The position numbers were made by a program, and so were the translations under genes. The notes below the pieces were generated by a model. That model was given only the letters and a program-made list of their open reading frames with translations, was not told the origin of the DNA and ran no database searches. From Pedobacter cryoconitis (GTDB taxonomy: Bacteria > Bacteroidota > Bacteroidia > Sphingobacteriales > Sphingobacteriaceae): a stretch of 64,000 bases of DNA. Positions 24,856-34,481 of the stretch are shown here, one piece after another (position 1 is the stretch's first letter; the number at the start of each line of letters is the position of its first letter). Location of the stretch: the NCBI RefSeq assembly GCF_001590605.1, contig NZ_CP014504.1, positions 4,402,001-4,466,000 on the forward strand, read 5' to 3'.

Positions 24856-25305
24856 ATGAATGGATTTTGCCTCTTTGAAGCTGGAAAAGAAAAGGATTTG
24901 ATTAAAGACAATGCACGTACCGTCAATATTAATGGACGTGAAATTGTTACTGTGGATGAATTTATTCACGAATTAGCCAGACAACTTGACTTTCCTGATT
25001 ATTATAGCAGCAGCCTGGATTCACTGGAAGAGTTACTGAATGATTTAAGCTGGCTGGAAGAAACCCGGTTTGCTATTGTAGTCCGTAATTATTCCTTTTT
25101 CTTATGCGAGGAAAAGAACCCGGCCAGAAAGACAAATTTACTGGGTTTATTAAATGATGTAGCTGAACAATGGGACAATGTGCCTAACTATCCCGGAGAA
25201 GAAGACTTTAGAAATAAAGCAGCCTTTAACATCTATATAGAAAGAGGAGCTAATGCAGCTGAAGAACTGGAGAAACTAAATATCAACTATAACGAGGTGA
25301 AATAG
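24856..25305 (+). CDS. barstar-family ribonuclease inhibitor
   Basis: 149 aa from the ATG at 24856; an upstream start at 24790 would overlap the RNase gene and is not used here. The core has VNINGREIVTVDEFIHELAR, DFPDYYSSSLDSLEELLNDL and the strand TRFAIVVRNY, matching the barstar fold (the helix facing the RNase active site carries the Tyr/Asp cluster). It has extra C-terminal residues compared with the 90-aa classical barstar. No signal peptide, so it is cytoplasmic and protects against enzyme before export. The gene is followed by a long hairpin terminator. Confidence 0.88.
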   Translation: MNGFCLFEAGKEKDLIKDNARTVNINGREIVTVDEFIHELARQLDFPDYYSSSLDSLEELLNDLSWLEETRFAIVVRNYSFFLCEEKNPARKTNLLGLLNDVAEQWDNVPNYPGEEDFRNKAAFNIYIERGANAAEELEKLNINYNEVK

Positions 25306-25326
25306 CCAGATAATATTATTTAATAC

Positions 25327-25398
25327 AAAAAGCGGCCCTTTACAGTGCCCCCAAAAAGTTAGACACTTTCTGGGGGCACTGTAAAGGGCCGCTTTTTT
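25327..25398. repeat. long hairpin element, copy 1 (bidirectional terminator)
   Basis: Arms of 27 perfect base pairs (25327-25353 and 25371-25397), then one mismatch and five more pairs (AAAGT/ACTTT), loop TAGAC. The outer part is a terminator with A- and T-runs (AAAAAGCGGCCCTTTA...); the inner 39 bases are shared, inverted, with 57091-57130. It lies between the barstar gene and the convergent GH92 gene and would stop both. Confidence 0.85.
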
Positions 25399-25408
25399 AT
25401 GCTTGAAC

Positions 25409-27673
25409 TTATTTAGCTCCGGCAGATTTAGGCCGGTCTTCTAAATTTACCCCCCAGGTAGCGGAAGGCTGATCGCCCATGTATAAGGTCAGCTCCCCTC
25501 CTGCAACAATAGCTGCATGTCTGAGATAGTTCTTAGTATAAGGTTTGCCATTTAAAATGGCCTTCTGGATGTATTTATTTTTAGGACTGTTTCCAATCAC
25601 TTTAAGTTCGAATTTCTTTGCACCCGGCAGATTAATCACTGCATGATCTACCAGTGGAGAACCAAATACATATTCTCCGTTAGCTGGGTTCACCGGATAA
25701 AACCCTAAAGCAGAAAAGACATACCAGGATGACATCTGTCCTAAATCTTCGTTACCGCAAAGGCCGTCAGGTTTAGAAGTATACAATGAATCCGTGATCT
25801 GACGTACTACCTGCGCTGTTTTCCATGGTTTTCCAGCATAAGCATATAGATACGGGGTGTGGTGATTTGGTTCGTTTCCTTGTGCGTACTGACCAATTAA
25901 ACCACTGATATCAGGTGAGCCACCTGCCTCTACAACAGAACTGATGCTGAATAAAGAATCTAATTTCCTGGTAAAACCAGCTTCGCCACCAAACAGGTGA
26001 ATTAAACCTTCAGGATCTTGTGGAACCAACCAGGTATACTGCCAGGCATTTCCTTCAGTATAATCATCTTCGCGGTGTTTAGAAGCTACCGGATCAAAAG
26101 GTTTGCGCCAGCTGCCATCTGCCAGTTTACCACGCATAAATTCTACTTGCGGATCAAAATATTCAGCATATAACTTAGCTCTTTTGCTGAAATACACATA
26201 ATCTTCTTCTTTGTGCATTGCTTTTGCCATACGGGCGATACACCAGTCATCAATTGCATATTCCAGTCCTTTTGCAACCGCTTCATTGACTTTATCAGCA
26301 GGGATATATTTCAACTTTTGCGCATATTCTATCCCGTCTTCTTTTTGCATTGCAGAATTTTTGATTGCCTGGTAAGCAAGCTCAACATCATAATTTCTGT
26401 AACCTTTCAAATAAGCATCTGCAATAATCGGTACCGCGTGATAGCCAATCATTGTATTGGTTTCATTTCCCATTAAGTGCCATACAGGTAATTTGCCTTG
26501 TTGTTTATAAATAGCCAGGAATGAACTGATAATGTCTGATACTTTATCCGGATGAATAATGGTATACAAAGGATGAAAAGCACGGTAGGTATCCCACAGT
26601 GAGAAGGTAGTATAGTTATCAAATCCGGGCTTATGATAAACTTTCTTATCAGTTCCGCGGTAATCACCATTCGCGTCATTAAATAGCGTTGGAGCGATCA
26701 TTGTATGATACAAAGCAGTATAAAAAACCTTTTTAGTCTCTTTACTTCCTTCGATCTGAATTTTAGCCAGTTCTTTATTCCATTTGACATCGGCCGATGC
26801 CACAACTTTCGCGAAATCCCATGCTGGAATCTCTGCAGTTATATTGGCCAGTGCATTTTCATAACTTACTGGTGAAATACCAACTTTCATTTGCAACACA
26901 TTTTGCGCAATAGCTTTAAAGTTTAGTACAGCTTTCATCTTTCTGCCTTTTCCTTCCATACCTTTAGTTACTTGCGTGCTATCGTAAAGTGACATACTGC
27001 TTAAAGGTTGTGACAGTTTAACGGCAAAATATAAGCGCTGATCTTTAGCCCAGCCGGTTGATAAACGGTAACCAACCAAAGTAGTACTGTTTACTTGTTT
27101 GATATAGGTTTCCACAGGTTTATCCCAGCCGATCCCGTCACTTAAATCCAGCATTACATGTGGATTATCTTGTTTTGCAGGAAAAGTGTAACGGTGGAAG
27201 CCAACTCTTTCTGAAGCAGTAAGCTCTGCTTTAATTTTATATTTATCCAGAATAACACTATAATATCCCGGTTTAGCAATTTCATTGGCATGAGAGAAAG
27301 TAGAAACATATCCATTCTTCTGGTCAGTTTTAGTCCCTTTATCCAATTGCACTTTGCCTGTAGCAGGCATAACCAGCACATCGTTCAGGTCACCAATTCC
27401 GGTACCACTCAAATGTGTGTGGGTAAAACCTACGATTGTATTGCTGGAATAATGATAACCACTGCACCAGTCCCAACCTTCAAAAATGTTGGTGGGGCCT
27501 AACTGAACTGCTCCGAAGGGAACATTCGCACCAACAAATACATGTCCATGTGCATCCGAACCAATAATCGGATCTACGTACTGACTTAATTTATTCTGCG
27601 CGCTCAGATTAAGACTAAAAATGAAACTGCAAATAAAGATCAGACCTGTTTTTTTTCTACTCATTTTACTCAT
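25409..27673 (-). CDS. GH92-family alpha-mannosidase, secreted
   Basis: 754 aa with a signal peptide (cut near SAQ, residue 26). GH92 hallmarks: DPIIGSDAHGHVFVGANVPF, QLGPTNIFEGWDWCSGYHYS, GFTHTHLSGTGIGDLNDVL and, in the helical catalytic domain, TFSLWDTYRAFHPLYTI and GQMSSWYVFSALGFYPV. GH92 enzymes are calcium-dependent, inverting exo-alpha-mannosidases acting on high-mannose N-glycans or yeast mannan. It follows the SusCD pair on the minus strand, separated by a terminator, so it may be read through or have its own promoter. Confidence 0.95.
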   Translation of the reverse strand: MSKMSRKKTGLIFICSFIFSLNLSAQNKLSQYVDPIIGSDAHGHVFVGANVPFGAVQLGPTNIFEGWDWCSGYHYSSNTIVGFTHTHLSGTGIGDLNDVLVMPATGKVQLDKGTKTDQKNGYVSTFSHANEIAKPGYYSVILDKYKIKAELTASERVGFHRYTFPAKQDNPHVMLDLSDGIGWDKPVETYIKQVNSTTLVGYRLSTGWAKDQRLYFAVKLSQPLSSMSLYDSTQVTKGMEGKGRKMKAVLNFKAIAQNVLQMKVGISPVSYENALANITAEIPAWDFAKVVASADVKWNKELAKIQIEGSKETKKVFYTALYHTMIAPTLFNDANGDYRGTDKKVYHKPGFDNYTTFSLWDTYRAFHPLYTIIHPDKVSDIISSFLAIYKQQGKLPVWHLMGNETNTMIGYHAVPIIADAYLKGYRNYDVELAYQAIKNSAMQKEDGIEYAQKLKYIPADKVNEAVAKGLEYAIDDWCIARMAKAMHKEEDYVYFSKRAKLYAEYFDPQVEFMRGKLADGSWRKPFDPVASKHREDDYTEGNAWQYTWLVPQDPEGLIHLFGGEAGFTRKLDSLFSISSVVEAGGSPDISGLIGQYAQGNEPNHHTPYLYAYAGKPWKTAQVVRQITDSLYTSKPDGLCGNEDLGQMSSWYVFSALGFYPVNPANGEYVFGSPLVDHAVINLPGAKKFELKVIGNSPKNKYIQKAILNGKPYTKNYLRHAAIVAGGELTLYMGDQPSATWGVNLEDRPKSAGAK

Positions 27674-27689
27674 ATAATTTGTAAAAATA

Positions 27690-27740
27690 AAAAAACACCG
27701 GTCTTTCTATGCCTGAAACAGACGATAAAAAGACCGGTGT
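27690..27740 (-). terminator. terminator between SusD and GH92 genes
   Basis: Stem ACACCGGTCTTT / AAAGACCGGTGT (27695-27706 and 27729-27740) followed on the minus strand by seven T residues. It could set a lower level of GH92 relative to SusCD. Confidence 0.8.
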
Positions 27741-27756
27741 GTGTAATTTAATTGTG

Positions 27757-29367
27757 TTAGAAATTACCTTTGGCTAAATCCCACCATACTCTCACGCCAC
27801 CATTATCTTGTCCACCAATTGATTGTACAGCTTTTGCAAGCTCCACACCATTTGAGGTCTTCTCATTCGAAGGATAAGGCAAACGGCGGATCTGAATTTG
27901 TGTATCGATCAATCCGTTACTTGTGTTGTTCACTACAGGGAATAATTTTGGATAGCCAGTACGACGGAATTCTGTCCATGCTTCTTGTCCTTCAGGAAAA
28001 ACAGCCAGCCATTTCTGCGTCATGATACGTTCTAATTTCACTTCATTAGCAGCAGCATCATCCCATTTAATGGTCATCGTAGAAACCGCCTTAATGTTAT
28101 TTACAGCATTTTTTGGATCTACATAATCAGCTTGTTTACTGGTTGCATCATTGATATACGCAGTTGCATCAGTAACGCCCCATTGTGACATAGATACTGT
28201 AATACCTTTTTCATAGTTTGTTTTTGGATCTCCTGCATTAGCCCAGCCTCTTAAACCAGCTTCTGCTTTTAAGAACCAGATCTCAGCAGCTGTCATTATT
28301 TGCTGAGGAGCTGTATTTTTAAACGTTTTAACTACATTCAAACTTGCATAATTGACATAGGCACTTTTAGATGGAAGGTTAGAACCTATCCTGATCCCAA
28401 TATACTGGCCAGCAAAAGCAGGATCCGTTGCCGGAGTTGCAAACGATGATAATCTTGGATCATTATATCCAACAAGATACGTAGCAAGTGTTGCACCTAA
28501 ACGGTTATCACTATAATCGTTAGTCAATTGAAACAGATCATTAACGGCCCCTGGAGCAACTGCAATAGCTGCATTGTCAGTAGCATCTGTTAATAGACCA
28601 CCCGCAGCACTCATTGCTTTCTCAGCCTGTAACTTCGCAGTTGCAGGATCAGCTTTAACAATATGCATCGCTAAACGCAATCTCAAAGAGTTTGCAAACT
28701 TGATCCATTTGGAGTAATCTCCGTTATAAATCCTGTCATAAGCGGTGAAAGGCTTTGCACCAGGGTTTGCAGCCTGAAAAGTTTGCAGATTGTTAACCGC
28801 AGTATCCAGCTCATTGAAGAACTGATTGTATACACTTTGCTGACTGTCATAAGGCGTATTGGTTAATGTTTTACCAACAGCACTGTATGGAATCGGGCCA
28901 AATTTATCCGTAACTCTATGCATCGCTTCTACCTTGATGATTAAGGCAATAGCCCATAAATCAGGATTAGCAGTTCTCAGGCCTAATCTTGCCATTTTGT
29001 TAACAGGCGCCATTACATAAGTATACTGGTCATTAAATCCTGCTTTATCCCAACCATCAAATGGAGAATAATTCAGGTCGTAATTCGCCATGAAAGGAGT
29101 TGGAGACATCATGTATCCCGAGAAACCATCTGCACTTAAATTTTGTGCAATCTGGTAGTTTCTGAAGATAGAAGATTGTAATGGTGGAAGTAGCGTAGGC
29201 AATTTAATTTCACTGTCAGGAATACCTGTTCCGTCAGTTGCATTTTTTTCAAAATTCTTTTTACAGCCTACTGCAGTAAGCAATAATAACCCAGATAAAA
29301 TGACCGCACCAGAACGGGCAAATTTGGTCAGGCTGCTGTTATTTATTAATTTATGACTCGTGTTCAT
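27757..29367 (-). CDS. SusD/RagB-type outer-membrane lipoprotein (SusD-like 2 group)
   Basis: 536 aa. The lipobox LTAVGC lies after an unusually long N-terminal region (about 34 residues before Cys). The SusD-like 2 motifs MHRVTDKFGPIPYSAVGKTL and EGQEAWTEFRRTGYPKLFP are present. It should cap the SusC channel encoded 24 bases upstream. Together with GH92 downstream it forms a small mannan/N-glycan locus. The motif KFANSLRLRLAMHIVKADP is shared almost exactly with the SusD at 22904-24337 (KFANSLRLRIALRIADREP), so the two belong to one branch. Confidence 0.92.
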   Translation of the reverse strand: MNTSHKLINNSSLTKFARSGAVILSGLLLLTAVGCKKNFEKNATDGTGIPDSEIKLPTLLPPLQSSIFRNYQIAQNLSADGFSGYMMSPTPFMANYDLNYSPFDGWDKAGFNDQYTYVMAPVNKMARLGLRTANPDLWAIALIIKVEAMHRVTDKFGPIPYSAVGKTLTNTPYDSQQSVYNQFFNELDTAVNNLQTFQAANPGAKPFTAYDRIYNGDYSKWIKFANSLRLRLAMHIVKADPATAKLQAEKAMSAAGGLLTDATDNAAIAVAPGAVNDLFQLTNDYSDNRLGATLATYLVGYNDPRLSSFATPATDPAFAGQYIGIRIGSNLPSKSAYVNYASLNVVKTFKNTAPQQIMTAAEIWFLKAEAGLRGWANAGDPKTNYEKGITVSMSQWGVTDATAYINDATSKQADYVDPKNAVNNIKAVSTMTIKWDDAAANEVKLERIMTQKWLAVFPEGQEAWTEFRRTGYPKLFPVVNNTSNGLIDTQIQIRRLPYPSNEKTSNGVELAKAVQSIGGQDNGGVRVWWDLAKGNF

Positions 29368-29391
29368 TTGTTTAAATTTTAATAAGGGTTC

Positions 29392-32300
29392 TTAGAAAGT
29401 AACATTAAGGTTAAAACCAAGACTGCGGATAGCTGGCTGATTAAATACATCAACACCTGAAAGTCCGTTTCCAGTAGAAAGTGTAAGTTCAGGATCATAT
29501 GGAGCTTTCTTGTAGAAATACAATAGGTTTCTTCCTGTTACTGCAAATTTCAAGTTTTTAACAAACTTGTCTTTGATTGGGAAGGTATAACCTAAAGATG
29601 CCTCACGCAAACGTACTACCGTAGCGCTGTACATATATTCACCTGTTACACCATTTCTTCCACCGATGGTTTTATACCATACCTGAGGATCGATCTGAGT
29701 AACTGCTTTTCCATTTGGATCCACACCATTGATGGAAACAAAACCACGGTCACGCGCTTCACCACTTACTTTTGAAACACCATATTCATCCAGCATTGCC
29801 TGAGTGATCGACATCACCTGGCCACCAAATTTTCCATCAACAAGAAGGCTCAGGCTGAAATTTTTGTAGTTAAAATTGTTACTCCATCCCAATTGGAATT
29901 TAGGATTAGAATTACCTACATAATTAAAATCACCATTCGTGATCGGCGTACCATTTGAACCAATTAAAATACGGCCCTGGTCATCACGTTTTAACGTCTT
30001 TCCATAAATATCGCCATAAGAACCACCAGTAGTAATGTGAGACTCATAACCATTGTTATAATTTCCGGTCATTATAAATTCATTGATCCCTTCTTTAGAA
30101 GCCACATCAATAATCACGTTTTTATTTCTCGAACCATTGAAAGATGTATTCCATTCAAAATCAGAGGTTTTAATCGCATTATAACCTAACATAAATTCAA
30201 AACCAGTGTTCTGTACGTTACCCGCATTTACATAACCAATAGAATAACCTGTAGCTACCGAAGGTGCAATCTGGATAAACTGGTTGTAAGTATTTGACTT
30301 GTAATAACTGAAGCTTAAGCTTAATTTATTCTCGAAAAATCTCATGTCCGTACCAAATTCCCATGATTTAGTCTTTTCAGGCTTCAATTTTGGGAAAGGA
30401 GCTACTGTACTTACTACAATTGAACCACTGTCATCAGTATAGTTAACCGGGTTAGTCACATATTGCGGAACACTGTTACCAACCTCTGCATAACTACCTC
30501 TTACTTTAGCATAAGAAATTACGTCTGGCAGATGGAACATCTGGTTTAAGATGAATGTAAGACCAACAGATGGGTAGAAATAAGATCCGTTCGGAGTAAA
30601 TGCAAGGTTTGAAGACCAGTCATTTCTACCAGTTACGGTTAAAAACGCCCAATCCTTATAAGAAAGGTTGGCATTTCCGAAGATAGATTGCAATTGGTTA
30701 CCATTTGCAGGTAAAGTTTTTGCATTACTCACTGTTGAATTCAACACCGTATTTTGCGTGATAAATAGGTTTGGTGTATTTAACCCTTGTCCAGCTCCGA
30801 TAGTAACGCCAGTGGTACGAATGTCTTTAATACTTGTACCCAAAATTCCGTCAAGCTTAAAGTCACCCATTTTAGGCGCTGTTAAAGTAGCCAGGAAATC
30901 ACCATATTTTTGTTCTACAGTCTGGTTATTCAAGATCATCTGTCCATTCTCTTTAGAAAGAACGCCAGTGGTACCTGAGTAAAGATCCTGTTCGTAACTA
31001 TCAGCAGTTCTGTCTAAGTTTCCTCTTACTTGTAAACTTAACCAGTTGTTTACATCATATTTAACACTACCGTTTAATAAAATACGGTTTCTGTTACTGA
31101 AGTTTAAGTTGCGGTTGGTGATCCACCATGGATTTTGCTGAACATCATTCTTCTGTACAAACCAACTCTGTCTGTTGTAACCTTGCTGGTCACCAAGCTC
31201 GTATTGATTTTTATAAGGAGTGATATCATTTCCTCTAGGGAAAAGGTATAAACCTGTAAGTGGATTGAAATATAGTCCAAGACCAGGAGTGTTATCAATT
31301 TTTTGTGCGATATAATTGATATTTCCGTCAACAGTCAATTTATTATCCAGGAAACGTGCTGTTTCGCGCATATTAAAGTTATGTCTGCTTAACTTATTTC
31401 CAGGCTGAATTCCTCTGGCAGCTGTATTTGCATAAGATACATACGTCTGCGCATTTTCAGTCCCTCCAGATAAGTTGATCGAATTCGTGAAGTTTGTTCC
31501 AGTCTGAAAAAACTGTTTCAGGTTATCCTGATTTCCATTAGAAATCTTCGGGCCATAACTATCAGTTGATCCTGCTGAAGTTTGTCCATAGTTATTTTGA
31601 AACTCTGGCTTGAAAGAAGCGTTGTCTACTTGTAAAGAGCTGGAGTAATTGATAATTGCTTTTCCAGCTTTTCCTTTTTTAGTCGTAATCACAATTACAC
31701 CGTTTGCGGCATCACTTCCGTATAAAGCAGAAGCAGAAGCACCTTTTAGTACACTCATGCTCTCAATATCATCAGGATTCAGATTGGAGATCCCGTCACC
31801 ACCGTCTACGTTGGTATTTCCACCCATTGTATTGGTTGGCTGACTGTTACTGTTGGAACCATTAGACATAGGTACACCATCAATCACATATAAAGGTTGA
31901 TTGTTCCCAGCGATTGATCTGTTTCCACGCAAAATTACTTTTGCAGAACCACCCACACCAGAAGCACTTGGTGAAATTGCCACACCAGCAATTTTTCCGT
32001 TTAATGAATTCATTAAGTTATCACTTTTTACCGTTGTCAAATCTTTATTAGAGATCTGCTGGGTAGCATAAGTAAGTGACTTTTCTGATTTCTTAACCCC
32101 TAAAGCTGTTACGACTACTGTATTTAATTCCTGGGCACTTGATTTCATCACGATATCAACAGTCGCCTGGGTGCCAACTGTGACTTCTTGTTTATCATAG
32201 CCTATATAAGAGAAAACGATGATATCGCCCGCTTTAGCAGTGATACCATATTGTCCGGACGCATTGGTTTGCGTAACCAGCTTAGTCCCTTTGACCTGCA

Positions 32301-32484
32301 CTGATACCCCTGGTAAAGTTGTTCCGGTTGCATCACGCACTGTTCCCTTTACCTCATCGGCAGCAGAGAAACCTGGAATGTTCATTAAAGGAGTTAATAG
32401 TTTAGGATGATCTGACTTTACCGTTGCAAATGCATGCGACGAAGCGTAAAGTAGTAAACACGTCAATTGTAATGTTTTTTTCAT
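29392..32484 (-). CDS. SusC/RagA-type TonB-dependent transporter next to GH92
   Basis: 1030 aa. Signal peptide (about 1-20), carboxypeptidase-regulatory-like domain (VKGTVRDATGTTLPGVSVQV, about 44-120), plug with SMSVLKGASASALYGSDAA, and a long barrel ending SLGFNLNVTF. There is no STN domain. It is divergent from the ECF sigma factor gene (start codons 201 bases apart), so the sigma factor could drive either side. Likely import of mannose-containing oligosaccharides, judged only from the GH92 neighbour. Confidence 0.93.
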   Translation of the reverse strand: MKKTLQLTCLLLYASSHAFATVKSDHPKLLTPLMNIPGFSAADEVKGTVRDATGTTLPGVSVQVKGTKLVTQTNASGQYGITAKAGDIIVFSYIGYDKQEVTVGTQATVDIVMKSSAQELNTVVVTALGVKKSEKSLTYATQQISNKDLTTVKSDNLMNSLNGKIAGVAISPSASGVGGSAKVILRGNRSIAGNNQPLYVIDGVPMSNGSNSNSQPTNTMGGNTNVDGGDGISNLNPDDIESMSVLKGASASALYGSDAANGVIVITTKKGKAGKAIINYSSSLQVDNASFKPEFQNNYGQTSAGSTDSYGPKISNGNQDNLKQFFQTGTNFTNSINLSGGTENAQTYVSYANTAARGIQPGNKLSRHNFNMRETARFLDNKLTVDGNINYIAQKIDNTPGLGLYFNPLTGLYLFPRGNDITPYKNQYELGDQQGYNRQSWFVQKNDVQQNPWWITNRNLNFSNRNRILLNGSVKYDVNNWLSLQVRGNLDRTADSYEQDLYSGTTGVLSKENGQMILNNQTVEQKYGDFLATLTAPKMGDFKLDGILGTSIKDIRTTGVTIGAGQGLNTPNLFITQNTVLNSTVSNAKTLPANGNQLQSIFGNANLSYKDWAFLTVTGRNDWSSNLAFTPNGSYFYPSVGLTFILNQMFHLPDVISYAKVRGSYAEVGNSVPQYVTNPVNYTDDSGSIVVSTVAPFPKLKPEKTKSWEFGTDMRFFENKLSLSFSYYKSNTYNQFIQIAPSVATGYSIGYVNAGNVQNTGFEFMLGYNAIKTSDFEWNTSFNGSRNKNVIIDVASKEGINEFIMTGNYNNGYESHITTGGSYGDIYGKTLKRDDQGRILIGSNGTPITNGDFNYVGNSNPKFQLGWSNNFNYKNFSLSLLVDGKFGGQVMSITQAMLDEYGVSKVSGEARDRGFVSINGVDPNGKAVTQIDPQVWYKTIGGRNGVTGEYMYSATVVRLREASLGYTFPIKDKFVKNLKFAVTGRNLLYFYKKAPYDPELTLSTGNGLSGVDVFNQPAIRSLGFNLNVTF

Positions 32485-32684
32485 TTTGCTGATTACAGTT
32501 AAATATTTTGGTTAGCTCTTTGCCTTCAATAATCCGTGAGGACAAACCCGGTATTTTAATAAAAAAAATACGCGTTAAGGTAGAGACCCCTTTTTAACAG
32601 GAATTGCCTACAAGAAAATTGTTTTTATTATTTAACTTGCCCCTTCTTATTACTATTCTATTAATCAATTAACTGTTAAAAGCT

Positions 32685-33317
32685 TTGAAACCTGATTTAT
32701 CTCCTTTATGGACAAAGGTTTGCGTGGAGGATGATGTTAAAGCTTTTGAAGTTTTATATTATCTTTTATTTAACAAGCTGATTAAATTCTGCATCTATTA
32801 TGTAGGCAGAAAAGAAGTAGCCGAAGAGATTATCTCCGACATCTTTGTGAGATGCTGGGAAAACAGAAAAGCAGAAACAGTTATTCTGAACCTGGAGACC
32901 TATCTTTTTACAGCTGTCAGGAACCAATCCCTGAAGTATATTAAGAAAAATGCCAACATTCATTTAGTAGAAATTGAACCTGCTAATGAATTCCAGTTGA
33001 TGGACAACACCAATCCTGAAAAACAGTTGGAAAATAAAGAATTGCACCATAAATTAGATGAGGCAATTGACAAGCTTCCGCAGCAGGCCCGGATCATCTT
33101 TAAGCTCATTAAAGAAAACGGGATGAAATACAAAGAAGTTGCGGAAATTCTGGAGATTTCACCAAGAACAGTACAAACACAATTATTCAGGGCAATAGAT
33201 AAATTAAGGATAAGTCTTAAAGCTTATCAGCATATTTATACAAAAAATAAACCTGACAATAATACAATCGATTTAACAGTTTTAATATTTTTTTTACATA
33301 TTTTTCATTTCTTGTAA
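32685..33317 (+). CDS. ECF-type RNA polymerase sigma factor
   Basis: 210 aa from a TTG start at 32685; no in-frame ATG is nearer to the conserved part. Sigma-2 (AFEVLYYLLFNKLIKFCIYY, then VAEEIISDIFVRCWENRK) and sigma-4 (KLPQQARIIFKLIKENGMKY, KEVAEILEISPRTVQTQLFR) are both present, followed by a hydrophobic tail. It should direct transcription of the FecR/SusCD cassette downstream when the STN-bearing SusC signals. A typical Bacteroidota PUL sigma factor. Confidence 0.92.
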   Translation: MKPDLSPLWTKVCVEDDVKAFEVLYYLLFNKLIKFCIYYVGRKEVAEEIISDIFVRCWENRKAETVILNLETYLFTAVRNQSLKYIKKNANIHLVEIEPANEFQLMDNTNPEKQLENKELHHKLDEAIDKLPQQARIIFKLIKENGMKYKEVAEILEISPRTVQTQLFRAIDKLRISLKAYQHIYTKNKPDNNTIDLTVLIFFLHIFHFL

Positions 33318-33370
33318 GCAATTTTAACAAAAAAGGGTACTTACTCTATACAAAGCATAAATAACGTCCA

Positions 33371-34438
33371 ATGACTGATCAAAAATTCACTGAATTACTT
33401 AGCGAAAAATTATCGGGTGAAATCTCCGCCGATGATGATCAGGGTTTTATGGCGATGCTTGCAGCAAACGAAGATTACAGACGTGAATATGAATCTTTAA
33501 GTGCCTATTTCCAAAGGAAGGAACAGCCTTATGAGAACATAGATATCGTATTTCAACAGCTCAAAGAACGGATCAATGTTGTTGGTTCAGACCCTAAACC
33601 GATTTTCACTCCGGCAACTGCCAAACGTTCATTTCAGCAATGGTACCGTATTGCAGCCATTTTTATTTTCGGCCTTTGTACTTTTTTAGCTTACCAGTTT
33701 TTCAAGGCAAAAGATGCAGCTAATCTTCCTGTAACTATGGCCTGGAAGAAATCAGCTAACCCGGGCAGGCAAACTTCTACACTTTTACTTGCCGATGGCA
33801 GTAAGATTACTTTAAACGCTGCGAGTGAAATTAAATATCCCGTATCATTTAAAGGCAAGACCAGAGAAGTCTATTTAACCGGTGAAGCATTTTTCGATGT
33901 CGCCAAAGATCACCAGCATCCATTCATCGTACATACCAAAAACATTAGCGTTAAAGTACTCGGTACAGCCTTTGATGTGAAATCTTATCCTAACGAAAGT
34001 ACCACTGAAACTATCCTGCTAAGAGGAAAAGTAGAAATCACACTGAACAAAAGACCTGAAAAACATCTGCTGTTAAACCCTGCAGAGAAATTCACGTTAA
34101 AGCATGCAGCTGATCCAGGCGTTGAACATTTGAACGGAGACATTTACAGCATTACACCGATCACTTATTACAAAGAGGATAAGAATGCAATTCTGGAGAC
34201 CTCATGGATGAATAACAAACTCCTTTTCAGAAATGAAACGTTCGCTGAACTGAGCTTGCGTTTATCGAGGTGGTATGGCGTAGATTTCGTCTTTGAGTCA
34301 GCTAAACTGAAGGATTATAGGTTTACCGGAGAATTTGAAAAAGAAAGTTTAGCAGAGGCTTTAAAAGCGTTACAGTTCATTACGCCCTTCGACTATAAAA
34401 TACAAGGAAAAACTATCTATCTTTACCCTGTGAAATAA
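33371..34438 (+). CDS. FecR-type anti-sigma factor
   Basis: 355 aa with one membrane helix (about 95-112, YRIAAIFIFGLCTFLAY). N-terminal cytoplasmic part binds the sigma factor; periplasmic part carries the FecR domain (LLADGSKITLNAASEIKYPV, REVYLTGEAFFDVAKDHQHP) and a C-terminal DUF4974 region (ETFAELSLRLSRWYGVDFVF). It passes the signal from the STN domain of the SusC at 34482 to the sigma factor. Starts 53 bases after the sigma gene. Confidence 0.93.
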   Translation: MTDQKFTELLSEKLSGEISADDDQGFMAMLAANEDYRREYESLSAYFQRKEQPYENIDIVFQQLKERINVVGSDPKPIFTPATAKRSFQQWYRIAAIFIFGLCTFLAYQFFKAKDAANLPVTMAWKKSANPGRQTSTLLLADGSKITLNAASEIKYPVSFKGKTREVYLTGEAFFDVAKDHQHPFIVHTKNISVKVLGTAFDVKSYPNESTTETILLRGKVEITLNKRPEKHLLLNPAEKFTLKHAADPGVEHLNGDIYSITPITYYKEDKNAILETSWMNNKLLFRNETFAELSLRLSRWYGVDFVFESAKLKDYRFTGEFEKESLAEALKALQFITPFDYKIQGKTIYLYPVK

Positions 34439-34481
34439 TATCGTTAAACCGATATAGCCAACAGAAGCGTAAATGTTATAG

